Source: Sphingomonas sp. IC-11
Lineage (GTDB): Bacteria; Pseudomonadota; Alphaproteobacteria; Sphingomonadales; Sphingomonadaceae
Assembly: GCF_021043365.1 (NCBI RefSeq)
Contig: NZ_JAJNDU010000003.1
Span: 62,001 to 126,000 of the forward strand
Length of the DNA stretch: 64,000 bases
Direction: 5' to 3'
The position numbers and the translations under genes are program-made. The first letter of the stretch is position 1; each line of letters starts with the position of its first letter. Below, in pieces: positions 42,806 through 57,034 of this stretch. Below the pieces are notes generated by a model. It searched no databases. It saw only the letters and a program-made list of their open reading frames with translations, and had not been told where the DNA came from.

Positions 42806-45082
42806 CTAGGCAGCTTGTTCGATGATCTTGTCGGTCAGCAGCGGCGCGATCGCGTCATCGCCGAGGGCCAGCCAGTGCTTGACGACTGCGACGCTATCCT
42901 CGCCGATGCGCGGCGCCGGTCGCTGGTCGGGTTCCGGCACCCGCTCGAAATGCGCGATCGGCCCTTCCACCTGGAATGGGGCGTCGAGCAGCGGGTGATG
43001 CGCGGTGCGGAACGTGCCAAGCGCGCGATAGCCCGGCGCATCGGGCATCTCGATCACGCGGATCATCATCCCGGCCGGCACGCCCGCCGCCTGCAGCGTC
43101 TCCATGACCTTTTGCGGTGGCCGTGCGCGCGCCCAATCCTCGGCCGCGGCACGCGTCGCGCGGCCTACCACTTGGGCCAGCGCTGCCCGATCCTTGTCGT
43201 CGCGGAGCGTCACGGCGCACCATTCGTCCTCGCCGGCACACGGCAGCAGCCAGTCCTCCGCCGGTACGCCGCCGTCGATCTCCATGCCGGTCTGCCGCGC
43301 CGCCAGCATCGCGATCTCGGCCGCCTTGTGGCCCAGCATCACCTCCGCCTGGCTCACGCTCGCCGTCCCGCCCCGGCCGGTGCGCAGCCGCCGGATCAGC
43401 AGCGCCAGCGCGCCGAGCGTGCCGATCCGCCCCGCGACATGATCGGGGTACACCGTCACCGTGTCGGAAAAGCTGTCCGGCTCCCCGGGATACACCCATT
43501 GCTTGGTCAGCCCGGCCGAAGCGCGCACCAGCGGGCCATAGCCGAGCCGTGCCGACCATGGCCCCGTCGGCCCAAACGCCGAACTGTCGATCGCCACCAG
43601 CCGCGGGTTCGCCGCCGCCAGCGTCGCCGCGTCGAAGCCCAGCGCAGCCAACGTCCCGGGCTTGAAGTTGGAGAGCAGCACGTCCGCTTGGCGCACCAGA
43701 TCCAGGAACAGCGCCTTGCCGCGGTCTGACCGCAGGTCGATCGACAAGCCGCGCTTGTTGCGATGCCCCGCGGCCCAAGTCAGGCTGACGGGCGCATTGT
43801 CGCGCGACTGGCGCTGGCCGTCCGGGAAGGCGGCATTCTCCACCTTGATCACGTCCGCGCCCAGATCCGCGAGCAGCCGCCCGGTTTCGCCGCCGACGAC
43901 GATCACGCCCATGTCGAGTACCCTGATGCCCTCCAGCGGGTAATTCGCCCGCGGCGGCGCCTGGAATACTGCGCGCGGCGTCTCGAACGTCGCGCTGCCG
44001 CCTGCCGCCGGTGCCGGCCCGCGGTTGCCGGCCCGCGCGCCGTCGATCTCGATCGTCCCGTTGGGAAAGGGGAGGGTGCAGCCGGGTGCCACCTCGACCG
44101 GCACGAACGCCGCGCGCGCGGTCATCTGCGCTGTCGCCACTGCCTCGTCGAGGTCGAGCAGTCCCGCCACCGGGATGCCCCGCGCGGCCCCTTCTTCCTC
44201 GATCTCGGCGCGTGTCTTGTCCGCGAAGAAGCGGGTGATCGCCGGCAGCAGCGTGGTCGATCGGAACCGCGTCGCCAGCTTCTCCCACTCCGGCCCGGCA
44301 AATTCCGCCGGCTCGCCCATCCAGGCGTACATCGCGCGCCATTGCCGCGGCGCCAGCACGCACAGCCGCACCAACCCGTCGGCGCACGGCAGGATCGGGT
44401 AGCGGAAGCGTTCGTCGGTCCGCCCGCGATCCATCTTCCAGCTCGGCACGCCCGATTGGGCGCTGCCGTTCAGGCCAAATCCGGGGTCGAGCGCCTGCAT
44501 TCCCGCTTCCAGCAGCGACACGTCCACCCGGTCGCCCTCGCCGGTGCGAAGCCGGCGGTAGAAAGCGGCGAGCGTCGCCACCGCAATGTGCGGCGCGGCA
44601 GTCTCGTAGGTCAGCTGCCCAGGCGGCAGCAGTGGCGGCCGGCCCGGCAGGCCGGAGCGGGACAATCCGCCCGTCAGTGCCTGCAGCACCGCCTCGCTCG
44701 CCTGCCAGTCCCGCCACGGGCCTTCGGGTCCGAAGTCGCTGATCGTAACCAGGATCAGTTCGGGCGCGGCGGCGCGGATCGCATCGTGATCGAGCCCGGC
44801 GAACCCGGCCTCGATCATGATGTCCGCCTCGCGCGCGAGATCGATAAGCCGCGCTTCGTCTCCCGGCAGGTCGATCGTGGCGGCCTTCTTGCCGAGGTTC
44901 GCCGCGACGAACGAGAGGCTGGTGCCCGCGACTTTCGCGCCCGCATCACGATCCGCCCCGCCGCCGCTTGGCTCGATCCGGATCACCTCTGCGCCAAGCT
45001 CGCCCAGCAACCGCCCGATCGCACCCAGCACGCCCGGGGCGGCATCGATCACGCGAATTCCCGAAAGCGGCAGGTCGGTCAT
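42806..45082 (-). CDS. Double-domain CaiB/BaiF-type (family III) CoA-transferase
   Basis: A 758-aa protein consisting of two CaiB/BaiF halves. The first (about residues 1-375) starts LSGIRVIDAAPGVLGAIGRL and has the Rossmann-like GAEVIRIEPSGG. The second (about 382-758) starts LEGIRVLDMGVIVVGGETGR with GADVIKVENAAFPDGQRQ. The usual family length is about 400 per chain, so this is a fusion or internal duplication. Family III enzymes swap CoA between acids through an active-site aspartate. The second half has HRNKRGLSIDLRSDRGKALF, a typical segment; the first has KKAATIDLPGDEARLIDLAR in that place. It overlaps the upstream kinase gene by 4 bp. Confidence 0.88.
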   Translation of the reverse strand: MTDLPLSGIRVIDAAPGVLGAIGRLLGELGAEVIRIEPSGGGADRDAGAKVAGTSLSFVAANLGKKAATIDLPGDEARLIDLAREADIMIEAGFAGLDHDAIRAAAPELILVTISDFGPEGPWRDWQASEAVLQALTGGLSRSGLPGRPPLLPPGQLTYETAAPHIAVATLAAFYRRLRTGEGDRVDVSLLEAGMQALDPGFGLNGSAQSGVPSWKMDRGRTDERFRYPILPCADGLVRLCVLAPRQWRAMYAWMGEPAEFAGPEWEKLATRFRSTTLLPAITRFFADKTRAEIEEEGAARGIPVAGLLDLDEAVATAQMTARAAFVPVEVAPGCTLPFPNGTIEIDGARAGNRGPAPAAGGSATFETPRAVFQAPPRANYPLEGIRVLDMGVIVVGGETGRLLADLGADVIKVENAAFPDGQRQSRDNAPVSLTWAAGHRNKRGLSIDLRSDRGKALFLDLVRQADVLLSNFKPGTLAALGFDAATLAAANPRLVAIDSSAFGPTGPWSARLGYGPLVRASAGLTKQWVYPGEPDSFSDTVTVYPDHVAGRIGTLGALALLIRRLRTGRGGTASVSQAEVMLGHKAAEIAMLAARQTGMEIDGGVPAEDWLLPCAGEDEWCAVTLRDDKDRAALAQVVGRATRAAAEDWARARPPQKVMETLQAAGVPAGMMIRVIEMPDAPGYRALGTFRTAHHPLLDAPFQVEGPIAHFERVPEPDQRPAPRIGEDSVAVVKHWLALGDDAIAPLLTDKIIEQAA

Positions 45083-46488
45083 AACGGCCAGGCCAGCTCC
45101 CGCCGCGCCGCGCTTTCGCGATAGAAGTCGAAGAACGGCGTCTCGTCGCCGCCCGCTTCCGCCACCGCGTCATGCTGTGCGATCAGTGCCGTCGCCAGCG
45201 CGGCCCAGATGCCGTCGAGCGCGTCGAGCGTCTCGCCATCATGGGTCACCGGGGCATCCTCGCCCAGCAGGGCCCGCATGTCGGCGATATCGGCGCGCCG
45301 CCACGCCGCCGCCTTCTCCGCCTCCTGCGCGCCGAGTAGCGCGAGCAGCGCCGCCACGGTCAGGGTCGATCCGGCGAACGCATCGACGGCGCCCACCTTT
45401 TCGCCGGCGCCCGCCGCCGCAATCCCGGCGCCGATCAGCACCTGCGCCAGGTCACTCGATGGCATTACAGGCACCGGGTCATAATGCCGCCCGCCCAGCT
45501 GCGCGGCGATGATCGCGTCCTGCCGCCGCGCGGTATACCAACCGGATACCGCCAGCACCGGGTCCTGCCGCCCGCCGTCGACGAACTCGCGGAAGGCGGA
45601 GATCCAGATCGCGATTCCCTTCACCGACGCGAACAGCGACCACCAGCGCATCGCGGCGGGATCGACCGTCAGCCCGCTGGCGCGCTCCCAGATCGCGATC
45701 GCATCGGGCCGCGGCAGCATGCCGCTCGCCGCGCCGGGGATGAAATGATCCCAGATCGGGTCCAGCGCCCAGCCAAGATCCTCCAGCGGATCGCCGAGAT
45801 GCGCCATTTCCCAGTCGAACATCGCGCGCATCCCGCCCGCGCCGTCGTGCATGACGTTGCCCGAACGATAATCGCCATGGACGATCGCGACACGCTGCGC
45901 CGGCGGCGGCGGATTGGCGCGCAGCCAGCGGATCGCGGCGCGCGCGATCGGCTGCGGCTGCAGCGAATCCTCCTCGATCACGCCTTCCCAATAATCCAGC
46001 GCGATGCGCCAGCATTGGTCGGGCTCGGGCATCGGCACATGATCGGCGAGCGGCGTGCCGGTCGGATCATGCGCTGCCAGCCGGCCGAGCGCGCCGAAGA
46101 ACGCCTCGCCGAGCGCCGCGCCATGGGCGCCGAATGGATCGCGGGCGAAGCTGCTCGCGACTTCGCCGCCCTCGATCCGCTCCATGATGAAGAACGGCCG
46201 GCCAAGCTCGGCGCCATCAGGCTCCAGCGCCACCGCGCGCGGCACGGGAACGACGCCGGCCGCGCTTTGGTAGGCGCGAAACTCCGTCGCGCTCTCCGTA
46301 TCGATCAGGCCCTTGGCCGGCTCGCGCCGCAGGATCAGCTGGTGGACTTCCGCCCCGGCATGGGCATCGAAGCGATAGGTCTCACGGCTGGCGCCGCCTG
46401 GGATCCGGGCAAGATCCGCGACCCGCACCGGCTGTTCCCAGACGCGGGAGAGATAGGCCTCGATCTCGGATGGGGTCAGCGTCGTCAT
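45079..46488 (-). CDS. Phosphotransferase-family protein (APH/choline-kinase-like)
   Basis: A 469-aa protein with a kinase-like fold: IPGGASRETYRFDAH (nucleotide loop), VHGDYRSGNVMHDGAGGMRA (catalytic Asp, Asn) and MFDWEMAHLGDPLEDLGWAL (metal-binding Asp). This APH-like family is often found next to acyl-CoA dehydrogenase and hydratase genes. A C-terminal extension of about 120 residues is helical. It is in the middle of a CoA operon, overlapping both neighbours by 4 bp. The substrate is not known. Confidence 0.82.
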   Translation of the reverse strand: MTTLTPSEIEAYLSRVWEQPVRVADLARIPGGASRETYRFDAHAGAEVHQLILRREPAKGLIDTESATEFRAYQSAAGVVPVPRAVALEPDGAELGRPFFIMERIEGGEVASSFARDPFGAHGAALGEAFFGALGRLAAHDPTGTPLADHVPMPEPDQCWRIALDYWEGVIEEDSLQPQPIARAAIRWLRANPPPPAQRVAIVHGDYRSGNVMHDGAGGMRAMFDWEMAHLGDPLEDLGWALDPIWDHFIPGAASGMLPRPDAIAIWERASGLTVDPAAMRWWSLFASVKGIAIWISAFREFVDGGRQDPVLAVSGWYTARRQDAIIAAQLGGRHYDPVPVMPSSDLAQVLIGAGIAAAGAGEKVGAVDAFAGSTLTVAALLALLGAQEAEKAAAWRRADIADMRALLGEDAPVTHDGETLDALDGIWAALATALIAQHDAVAEAGGDETPFFDFYRESAARRELAWPL

Positions 46489-47597
46489 GCCGGATCGAGC
46501 ACGCCCTTGAAGCCGGACGGCGCGTGCGGCCCCATCACCAGCTGTTCGAGCACGCCCTTGCCACGCCGCACCTTCCCGTCAGGTCCCGTCATGGTGACGG
46601 TGGCCAGCGCCTGGATGTGCAGATGGTGCGGCTGCATCGGGTCCATCTCGGCGGGCACGAAATCCTCGCGCTCCACCGTCAGCCCGTCGCCCTGGTGCCG
46701 CCCATGGCTCCACTTGGGATGGGTATAGCCAAGGCCCAGCATCATGAACTGCTGGCCAAGGTCGAAGTCGACCTTCGTCTCTTGGCCCTGTTCGTCTTTC
46801 AGCGTGACGCTGGCCGCCTGGGCGTGGCGCGAGCCCTGCTTCCACTGGATCTTGTAGTCGGATTCGAAATGCGTCTCGTCCTCGATCCCGCCACCCAGCG
46901 GCTTCCACGCCGCGCGCCGGTTCCAGAAGCGGCCATGCTCGTCGTCGTTGGTGTGGAAGTAGAAGTCCCCGTCTTCCATCGCGGTCGGGCTCCACAGCCA
47001 GAAGAACTGCGGCGCGACCGGCGGGCTGGCCGGCTGCGCATCGGGCGCGCCGATCGGCCGGACGCCCCAGGAGCGATCACGCGTTCCCAGCCAACCATTC
47101 ACGTCCGTTCGCACGCCATCGACGTCGATCCAGCCCCGATAGCTGCCATTCTGGGTCATCCGCGTCACATCCATCAGCACGCGGGGACCATTTCTGCGCG
47201 TGAATCGCGGCTCCTCTAGCGGGAAGGCGCGGCCGGTGAAGGTCAGTTCGGCGCGGATCTTGTGCTCGGGCGAATCCACCGTGAGCTTCACCGATTTCAG
47301 CGGTTCGATCACCTCGACCGCGATTCCGCCCACCTGCGTGTCCATCCGCTCCATGTTGAGGCCGCGGCTGGCGTGCAGGTTCACCTGCTTGCCGTCCTTC
47401 AGCCAGCAGAAGCTCGCGTCGATGATGTTGATATGCGGATAGACGCCCATCGCCGCGGCGAAGAAGCCGTCCTCGTCAGCGCCGGGGGCATAGCCGTTGA
47501 AGAAGAAGCGATCGTAGAAATTGCGGTCCGTCCCCGCATAGGCGACCGGCTCGGCCGTCTGGTGGATCGGATATTCATCGCCCTTGGTCAGCACCAT
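46485..47597 (-). CDS. CrtC/AttH-like beta-sandwich protein of unknown function
   Basis: A 370-aa soluble protein rich in strands, with DRFFFNGYAPGADEDGFFAA, YRGWIDVDGVRTDVNGWLGT, RDRSWGVRPIG and FFWLWSPTAMEDGDFYFHTN. RDRSWG followed by a beta-rich C-terminal half resembles the lipocalin-like hydroxyneurosporene hydratase/AttH fold (I recall a DUF7064/7065 grouping). No signal peptide is seen. First gene of the five-gene CoA operon. It may act on, or bind, a hydrophobic substrate of the pathway. Confidence 0.65.
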   Translation of the reverse strand: MVLTKGDEYPIHQTAEPVAYAGTDRNFYDRFFFNGYAPGADEDGFFAAAMGVYPHINIIDASFCWLKDGKQVNLHASRGLNMERMDTQVGGIAVEVIEPLKSVKLTVDSPEHKIRAELTFTGRAFPLEEPRFTRRNGPRVLMDVTRMTQNGSYRGWIDVDGVRTDVNGWLGTRDRSWGVRPIGAPDAQPASPPVAPQFFWLWSPTAMEDGDFYFHTNDDEHGRFWNRRAAWKPLGGGIEDETHFESDYKIQWKQGSRHAQAASVTLKDEQGQETKVDFDLGQQFMMLGLGYTHPKWSHGRHQGDGLTVEREDFVPAEMDPMQPHHLHIQALATVTMTGPDGKVRRGKGVLEQLVMGPHAPSGFKGVLDPA

Positions 47598-47714
47598 GCC
47601 CGCTCTCCGCTTTTCCGTGCCGGTTTTCTCCGGTCTGGGGCGGGAGGTGGACCAGCGGCGGCGGCGCTGTCAACGGCAAGATAACAGATGTTACGTAAGT
47701 TCTGGGCGGCCCGT

Positions 47715-48344
47715 TCAGCCGGCCTTGGCCAACGGGGCGAACCGCGCCACCTGCTGGCCGATCAGCCGCAACTGCTCGACAACGGCAGGATCGCTCGCCC
47801 CGCCATCTTCGTCGAATTTGGTCACTGCGCTGTTGATCGCGGCCGCAAATGGCGTTGGCCAACCACGCAGCGCATGGACGATCGAGCGAAGCGCCGCGAT
47901 GGTGGAGCCGGTCGCCTGCCAACCATAAGCGGTTGCGATCAGGCCGACCGGCATGTCCGCCAGATACGTACGCTCCGGATCGCGCGCCGTTTCTTCCAGC
48001 AAGTCGAGCGCGTTTTTCACCACGCCGGAAATGCTGCCGTGGTAGCCCGGCGAGGCGATGATGAGCGCCGACGCACCGCGGACCGCTTCGACGAACTCAC
48101 GCTCTTCCGCTGTCCGCTCGCTTGCCTTGGGATTGTACAGCGGCAGCTTGGCCATGTCCGCGCCGCCGAACAAACGGGTCCGAAAGCCCTGCTCCTCCGC
48201 TGCGTCCAGCGCGATTCGCAATGCCCGTTCCGTCGAGGAAATCGCCCCGATAGTGCCGCCAATTCCGACGACCAGCGGTCGCTGGTCCGATTGAAGTGCT
48301 TCCGCTTCGCCGCTCATGGCCCTATTCCCTCGCACGATGCGCAT
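47715..48344 (-). CDS. NADPH-dependent FMN reductase family protein
   Basis: A 209-aa flavodoxin-fold protein. LVVGIGGTIGAISSTERALR forms the phosphate-binding loop and IIASPGYHGSISGVVKNALD the FMN site. Starts at 48344 or at an internal ATG at 48317 (MSGEAEALQSDQR), the latter more likely by family length. It is divergent from the penicillin-binding protein gene and separate from the CoA operon by 117 bp. Confidence 0.87.
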   Translation of the reverse strand: MRIVRGNRAMSGEAEALQSDQRPLVVGIGGTIGAISSTERALRIALDAAEEQGFRTRLFGGADMAKLPLYNPKASERTAEEREFVEAVRGASALIIASPGYHGSISGVVKNALDLLEETARDPERTYLADMPVGLIATAYGWQATGSTIAALRSIVHALRGWPTPFAAAINSAVTKFDEDGGASDPAVVEQLRLIGQQVARFAPLAKAG

Positions 48345-48378
48345 CCTTGCGGCAACTGTCTTAGTAAAGTAATACGCG

Positions 48379-50484
48379 ATGGCTGACCGCCGGAACGACG
48401 ATATGCGCCCTGATCCCTTCGACAGCGGTCGCCTCCGCTACCATCATTCACCTGGAGAGCCGCGCCCGCCCATGCCTGATTTCGAGGCGTGGCAGGATGA
48501 TACGCCTCCGCCGTCCGATCCCGTTCCCGCTCGCCGCCTGCCGCGTATCTCGATGCGCTGGATCATGCGCGGGCTTGGCGCGATGGTCATCCTGCTCGTG
48601 CTGGCCATTGCCTGGCTCGCGATCACCGCCCCGCTATCGCAATCGCTTAAGCCGCCCACGCCGCCCTCGATCACGTTGACGGCCGCAGACGGCACACCGA
48701 TCGCACGGCGCGGTGCGATCATCGGGGAGCCGGTCGACGCGGCAAAGCTGCCGCCCCATGTGCGCGAGGCATTCCTCGCTATCGAGGACCGGCGCTTCTA
48801 CTCGCACTGGGGCATTGATCCGCGCGGCATTGCCCGCGCTGCCTGGGCCAATCTTGGTTCCGGCGGTGTGCGTCAGGGCGGCAGCACGATCACGCAGCAG
48901 CTGGCCAAGAACGCCTTTCTTGATTCGGATCGCACCGCTGCGCGCAAGATCCGCGAGGTCATGATCGCCTTCTGGCTGGAGGCATGGCTGACGAAGGACG
49001 AAATCCTGTCGCGCTATCTCTCGAACGTCTATTTCGGCGACAACGTTTATGGTCTGCGTGCCGCGGCCAAGCATTACTTCGGCCGTTCGCCGGAGAAGAT
49101 GAACATTGGTCAGGCCGCCATGCTCGCCGGCCTGGTAAAGGCGCCCTCGCGCCTCGCTCCGACCAGCAATCTCAAGGGCGCTCGGAAACGTCAGGCGGTG
49201 GTGGTCGCCGCCATGGTCGACGCCGGCTTCCTTACCAAGGCACAGGGCGAGGACGTCCAGCCGCAGCGTGTGCTGGCCAGCCGTCCGCGGCAATTGCCCA
49301 CCGGCACCTATTTCGCCGATTGGGTGCTGCCCGAGGCGCGCGATCAGGCCGGAGAGGTCAAGACCGAAGCCACCGTGCGCACCACGCTGGATCGTGACCT
49401 TCAGCGCGCGGCCGAACGGGTGATCCGCCAGGCTGGCTTGCGCCAGGCGCAGGCAGCGCTCGTCGCCATGAAGCGCAATGGCGAAGTGGTCGCGATGGTC
49501 GGCGGGCGTGATTACAAGAAGAGCCCCTTCAACCGCGCCACTCAGGCGCGGCGCCAGCCGGGCTCCACCTTCAAGCTTTTCGTCTACTTGGCCGCCCTGC
49601 GCGCGGGCATGTCGCCCGATACGGTGGTGGACGACTCCCCCGTGGAAATCGCCGGGTGGAAGCCAAAGAACGACGATAACCGCTATCTCGGCGAGATCAC
49701 GCTGCGGCGCGCCTTTCAGCGCTCCTCCAATGTGGTGGCCGCCCGTCTGACGCAGGAAGTGGGCGTTCGCAACGTCATTCGCGCCGCGCGCGATCTTGGC
49801 ATCTCGACCCCCATCGCCAACGAGGCGACCATCGGGCTTGGCACCTCCGAAGTCTCCCTGCTGGAGCTGACCTCGGCCTTTGCCGGTGTCGCCGATGGTC
49901 GCTATCCGGTTCAGCCGCACGGCTTGCCCGATCTGCGGGACAAGAGCTGGTACAGTTCGCTTACCGGCGGGCAGAAGACCATGCCCGATCGCATCCATGA
50001 TGACATGCTGACGCTGCTCGCCGCATCGGTGCGCGGCACTGGACGGGCAGCGGCGCTGTCGGTCGATGCTTATGGCAAGACCGGCACGTCGCAATCGGGT
50101 CGCGACGCATGGTTCATCGGATTTGCCGGTGATCTCGTGGTCGGCGTGTGGGTCGGCAATGACGACAACACGCCCAATCCCGGCCTGCACGGCGGCGGCA
50201 TCCCCGCGCAGATCTGGCGCAATTTCATGACGGACGCGCTCGATCTCGCGCCGGTCGTCAAGGCACCGGCGGTTGAGGATGTCGATCCCGAGGCTGGGTT
50301 GGTCGGCGTCGTCGAGAATGAGATCGCACCCATTGCTGGCCGGCTGGACGGTCTGGGCATGGATCTGGAAATCGGACCTGACGGATCGGTCACCATCAAC
50401 CGCCCGCCCCCTCCCCCTCCGCCCGTGCGGCGGCGCGAGGAGCTGGAACCTGAGTTCGAGGATGGGCCCCCGCCGGGCTTCTAA
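48379..50484 (+). CDS. Class A penicillin-binding protein (transglycosylase/transpeptidase)
   Basis: A 701-aa inner-membrane enzyme building peptidoglycan. One anchor helix lies at about residues 53-77 (MRGLGAMVILLVLAIAWLAI). The GT51 domain has FLAIEDRRFYSHWGIDPRGI and GGSTITQQLAKNAF. The transpeptidase domain has the active serine in QPGSTFKLFVY, RSSNVVAARL and the KTGTSQ box. The C-terminus ends in a proline-rich tail. A 1A-type assignment is likely, but 1A and 1C relatives are hard to tell apart by eye. Convergent with gltB. Confidence 0.92.
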   Translation: MADRRNDDMRPDPFDSGRLRYHHSPGEPRPPMPDFEAWQDDTPPPSDPVPARRLPRISMRWIMRGLGAMVILLVLAIAWLAITAPLSQSLKPPTPPSITLTAADGTPIARRGAIIGEPVDAAKLPPHVREAFLAIEDRRFYSHWGIDPRGIARAAWANLGSGGVRQGGSTITQQLAKNAFLDSDRTAARKIREVMIAFWLEAWLTKDEILSRYLSNVYFGDNVYGLRAAAKHYFGRSPEKMNIGQAAMLAGLVKAPSRLAPTSNLKGARKRQAVVVAAMVDAGFLTKAQGEDVQPQRVLASRPRQLPTGTYFADWVLPEARDQAGEVKTEATVRTTLDRDLQRAAERVIRQAGLRQAQAALVAMKRNGEVVAMVGGRDYKKSPFNRATQARRQPGSTFKLFVYLAALRAGMSPDTVVDDSPVEIAGWKPKNDDNRYLGEITLRRAFQRSSNVVAARLTQEVGVRNVIRAARDLGISTPIANEATIGLGTSEVSLLELTSAFAGVADGRYPVQPHGLPDLRDKSWYSSLTGGQKTMPDRIHDDMLTLLAASVRGTGRAAALSVDAYGKTGTSQSGRDAWFIGFAGDLVVGVWVGNDDNTPNPGLHGGGIPAQIWRNFMTDALDLAPVVKAPAVEDVDPEAGLVGVVENEIAPIAGRLDGLGMDLEIGPDGSVTINRPPPPPPPVRRREELEPEFEDGPPPGF

Positions 50485-50937
50485 CCCCGGCGCTGGGCGG
50501 TCGCCTGCCCTGCGGCGTCCCCGGCGTTCCCAGGCGAAGCCCGCCAAATGGCGGGCGTCCGGTCACGATGGGAGCATACTTCCCGGCGAGGCCTGACCGC
50601 TTGCTGTTCAGCGCGCAGTGAGCAGGGCACGCGGCGTTCGGAGACGCGAATACGCCCGTCCAGATCGAGCGGTGGCCCAGCGCGTCATGGCAGATGCGAA
50701 GCGAATAAGACGCCAAACCGCACGGGCGCGGGATCAGCCGATCACTTGGCCAAGGCGCCCGACACCCAACGAACGGCACGGCCAGGGCAAGAGCCGGCAC
50801 ACCATCGCCCGCATGAACCGCGCAGGTGCGCCCCTCCACACACCACATCATCCACGCCGCGGATTGCCCACGTCCAAAGACGAAAGCGGCACCGACGAAA
50901 CCGAAAGTCCTCGTTCGGTGCCGCCAGAAGCAGAGAC
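50485..50937. other. Intergenic region between convergent genes
   Basis: 453 bp between the ends of the penicillin-binding protein gene and gltB. I see no credible ORF with a ribosome-binding site. The right part holds the terminator candidate at 50886-50924. Confidence 0.5.
50886..50924 (-). terminator. Terminator candidate after gltB
   Basis: A perfect 10-bp stem GCGGCACCGA/TCGGTGCCGC (50886-50895 with 50915-50924), whose 19-nt loop contains a further CGA/TCG pair. On the minus strand it is followed by TTTCGTCTTTGG, moderately T-rich. It lies 14 bp downstream of the gltB stop. Confidence 0.6.
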
Positions 50938-55451
<4,514 letters not shown>

Positions 55452-55455
<4 letters not shown>

Positions 55456-56900
55456 GCGGCCTCCTTCGCGGGCTGCGCCGCGACCTTGCTCTTGAGATAT
55501 TTGTGCATCGTCGACGCGACATCGCGGCCGTCGCGGATCGCCCAGACGACGAGGCTCGCGCCGCGCACGATGTCACCGGCGGCGAACACGCCGTCGAGGC
55601 TCGTCATCAGCGTCTTGTTGTCGACCAGCACCGTGCCCCAGCGCGTGACGCCCAGCTCGGGCGCATCCCACAGGTGCGGCAGCTCCTCGGCATCGAAGCC
55701 CAGCGCCTTGATCACCATGTCGGCGGGCATGTCGAGCGGTCCGCCGGGATCGACCTCGGGCGCGCGCCGGCCGCTCGCGTCAGGTGCGCCCAGCCGCATG
55801 CGATTGGCGCGTACGCCCGACACAGTATCTTCGCCCACGAAGGAATGCGGCGCGGACAGCCACACGAATTCCGCGCCTTCTTCCTCGGCATGGGCGACTT
55901 CGCGCTGCGATCCCGGCATGTTCGCGCGGTCGCGACGGTACAGGCAGCGCACGCTCTTGGCACCCTGTCGGATCGCGGTGCGGACGCAGTCCATCGCGGT
56001 ATCGCCGCCGCCGATCACCACGACATTCTTGCCCTCGGCGTCGAGGCTGCCGTTGTCGAACGCCGGCACCGCATCGCCGAAGCTCTTGCGGTTGGATGCT
56101 GTCAGATAATCGAGCGCCGCGATTACGCCGGAGGCCTGGTTGCCCGGCACATCGATCTCACGCGCCTTGTAGACGCCCGTCGCGATCAGCACCGCATCAT
56201 GCCGCTGGCGCAGCTCGGCGAAGCTCGCGTCCTCGCCAACCGCAAAGCCTTCGTGGAAGACGATCCCGCCGTCCTTCAACCGGTCGACGCGGCGAGTGAC
56301 GACGTGCTTCTCCAGCTTGAAGCCGGGGATGCCATAGGTCAGCAGCCCGCCCGCCCGGTCATGCCGGTCATAGACGTGTACCTCATAGCCGTACTTGCGA
56401 AGATACTCGGCCGCAGTCAGTCCGGCCGGACCGGCACCGATCACACCGATCGACTGGCCACGCGCCGGCCCCGGCACCAGCGGCTCGATCCAGCCCTGTT
56501 CCCAGGCGGTATCAGTAATGAACTTCTCGACGGAGCCGATCGTCACCGCGCCATGGCCGGAGAATTCGATCACGCAATTGCCTTCGCACAGCCGATCCTG
56601 CGGACAGATGCGGCCACAAATCTCGGGCATCGAGGAAGTGGCGTTGCTCAGCTCATAGGCCTCGCGCAGCCGCCCCTCGGCGGTCAGCCGTAGCCAGTCC
56701 GGGATGTGATTGTGGAGCGGACAATGCACCGTGCAGTACGGCACGCCGCATTGCGAGCACCGCCCGGCCTGCTCCTCCGCGCGCGGAATCGCATAGCGGT
56801 CCGCAATCTCGCGAAAATCCTCTGCCCTCGCCTCTGCCGACCTTTTGTCCGGATAGGACTGCGGGGTAGCGACGAATCGAAGCATGGTATCAGCAGCCAT
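55452..56900 (-). CDS. gltD: Glutamate synthase, small subunit
   Basis: A 482-aa FAD protein delivering electrons from NADPH to GltB. The ATG at 56900 has GGAGGG 5 bp upstream. The N-terminal Fe-S cysteines are in CSQCGVPYCTVHCPLHNHIP and CGRICPQDRLCEGNC. FAD and NADPH motifs are GVIGAGPAGLTAAEYL and VVIGGGDTAMDCVRTA. The small subunit precedes the large one here, the reverse of the E. coli order. Confidence 0.96.
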
Positions 56901-57034
56901 AAGCCCTCCGCCGATGTGGGTCTCACATCGGCAAAGCACCATCAAGACAGTATTGCTGACCTATTCTGCGCCCGACCGCCGCTTTCGCTCACTCAGCCGC
57001 TACAAACACCTTTGAAGAAGGTAACATTTCGGAC

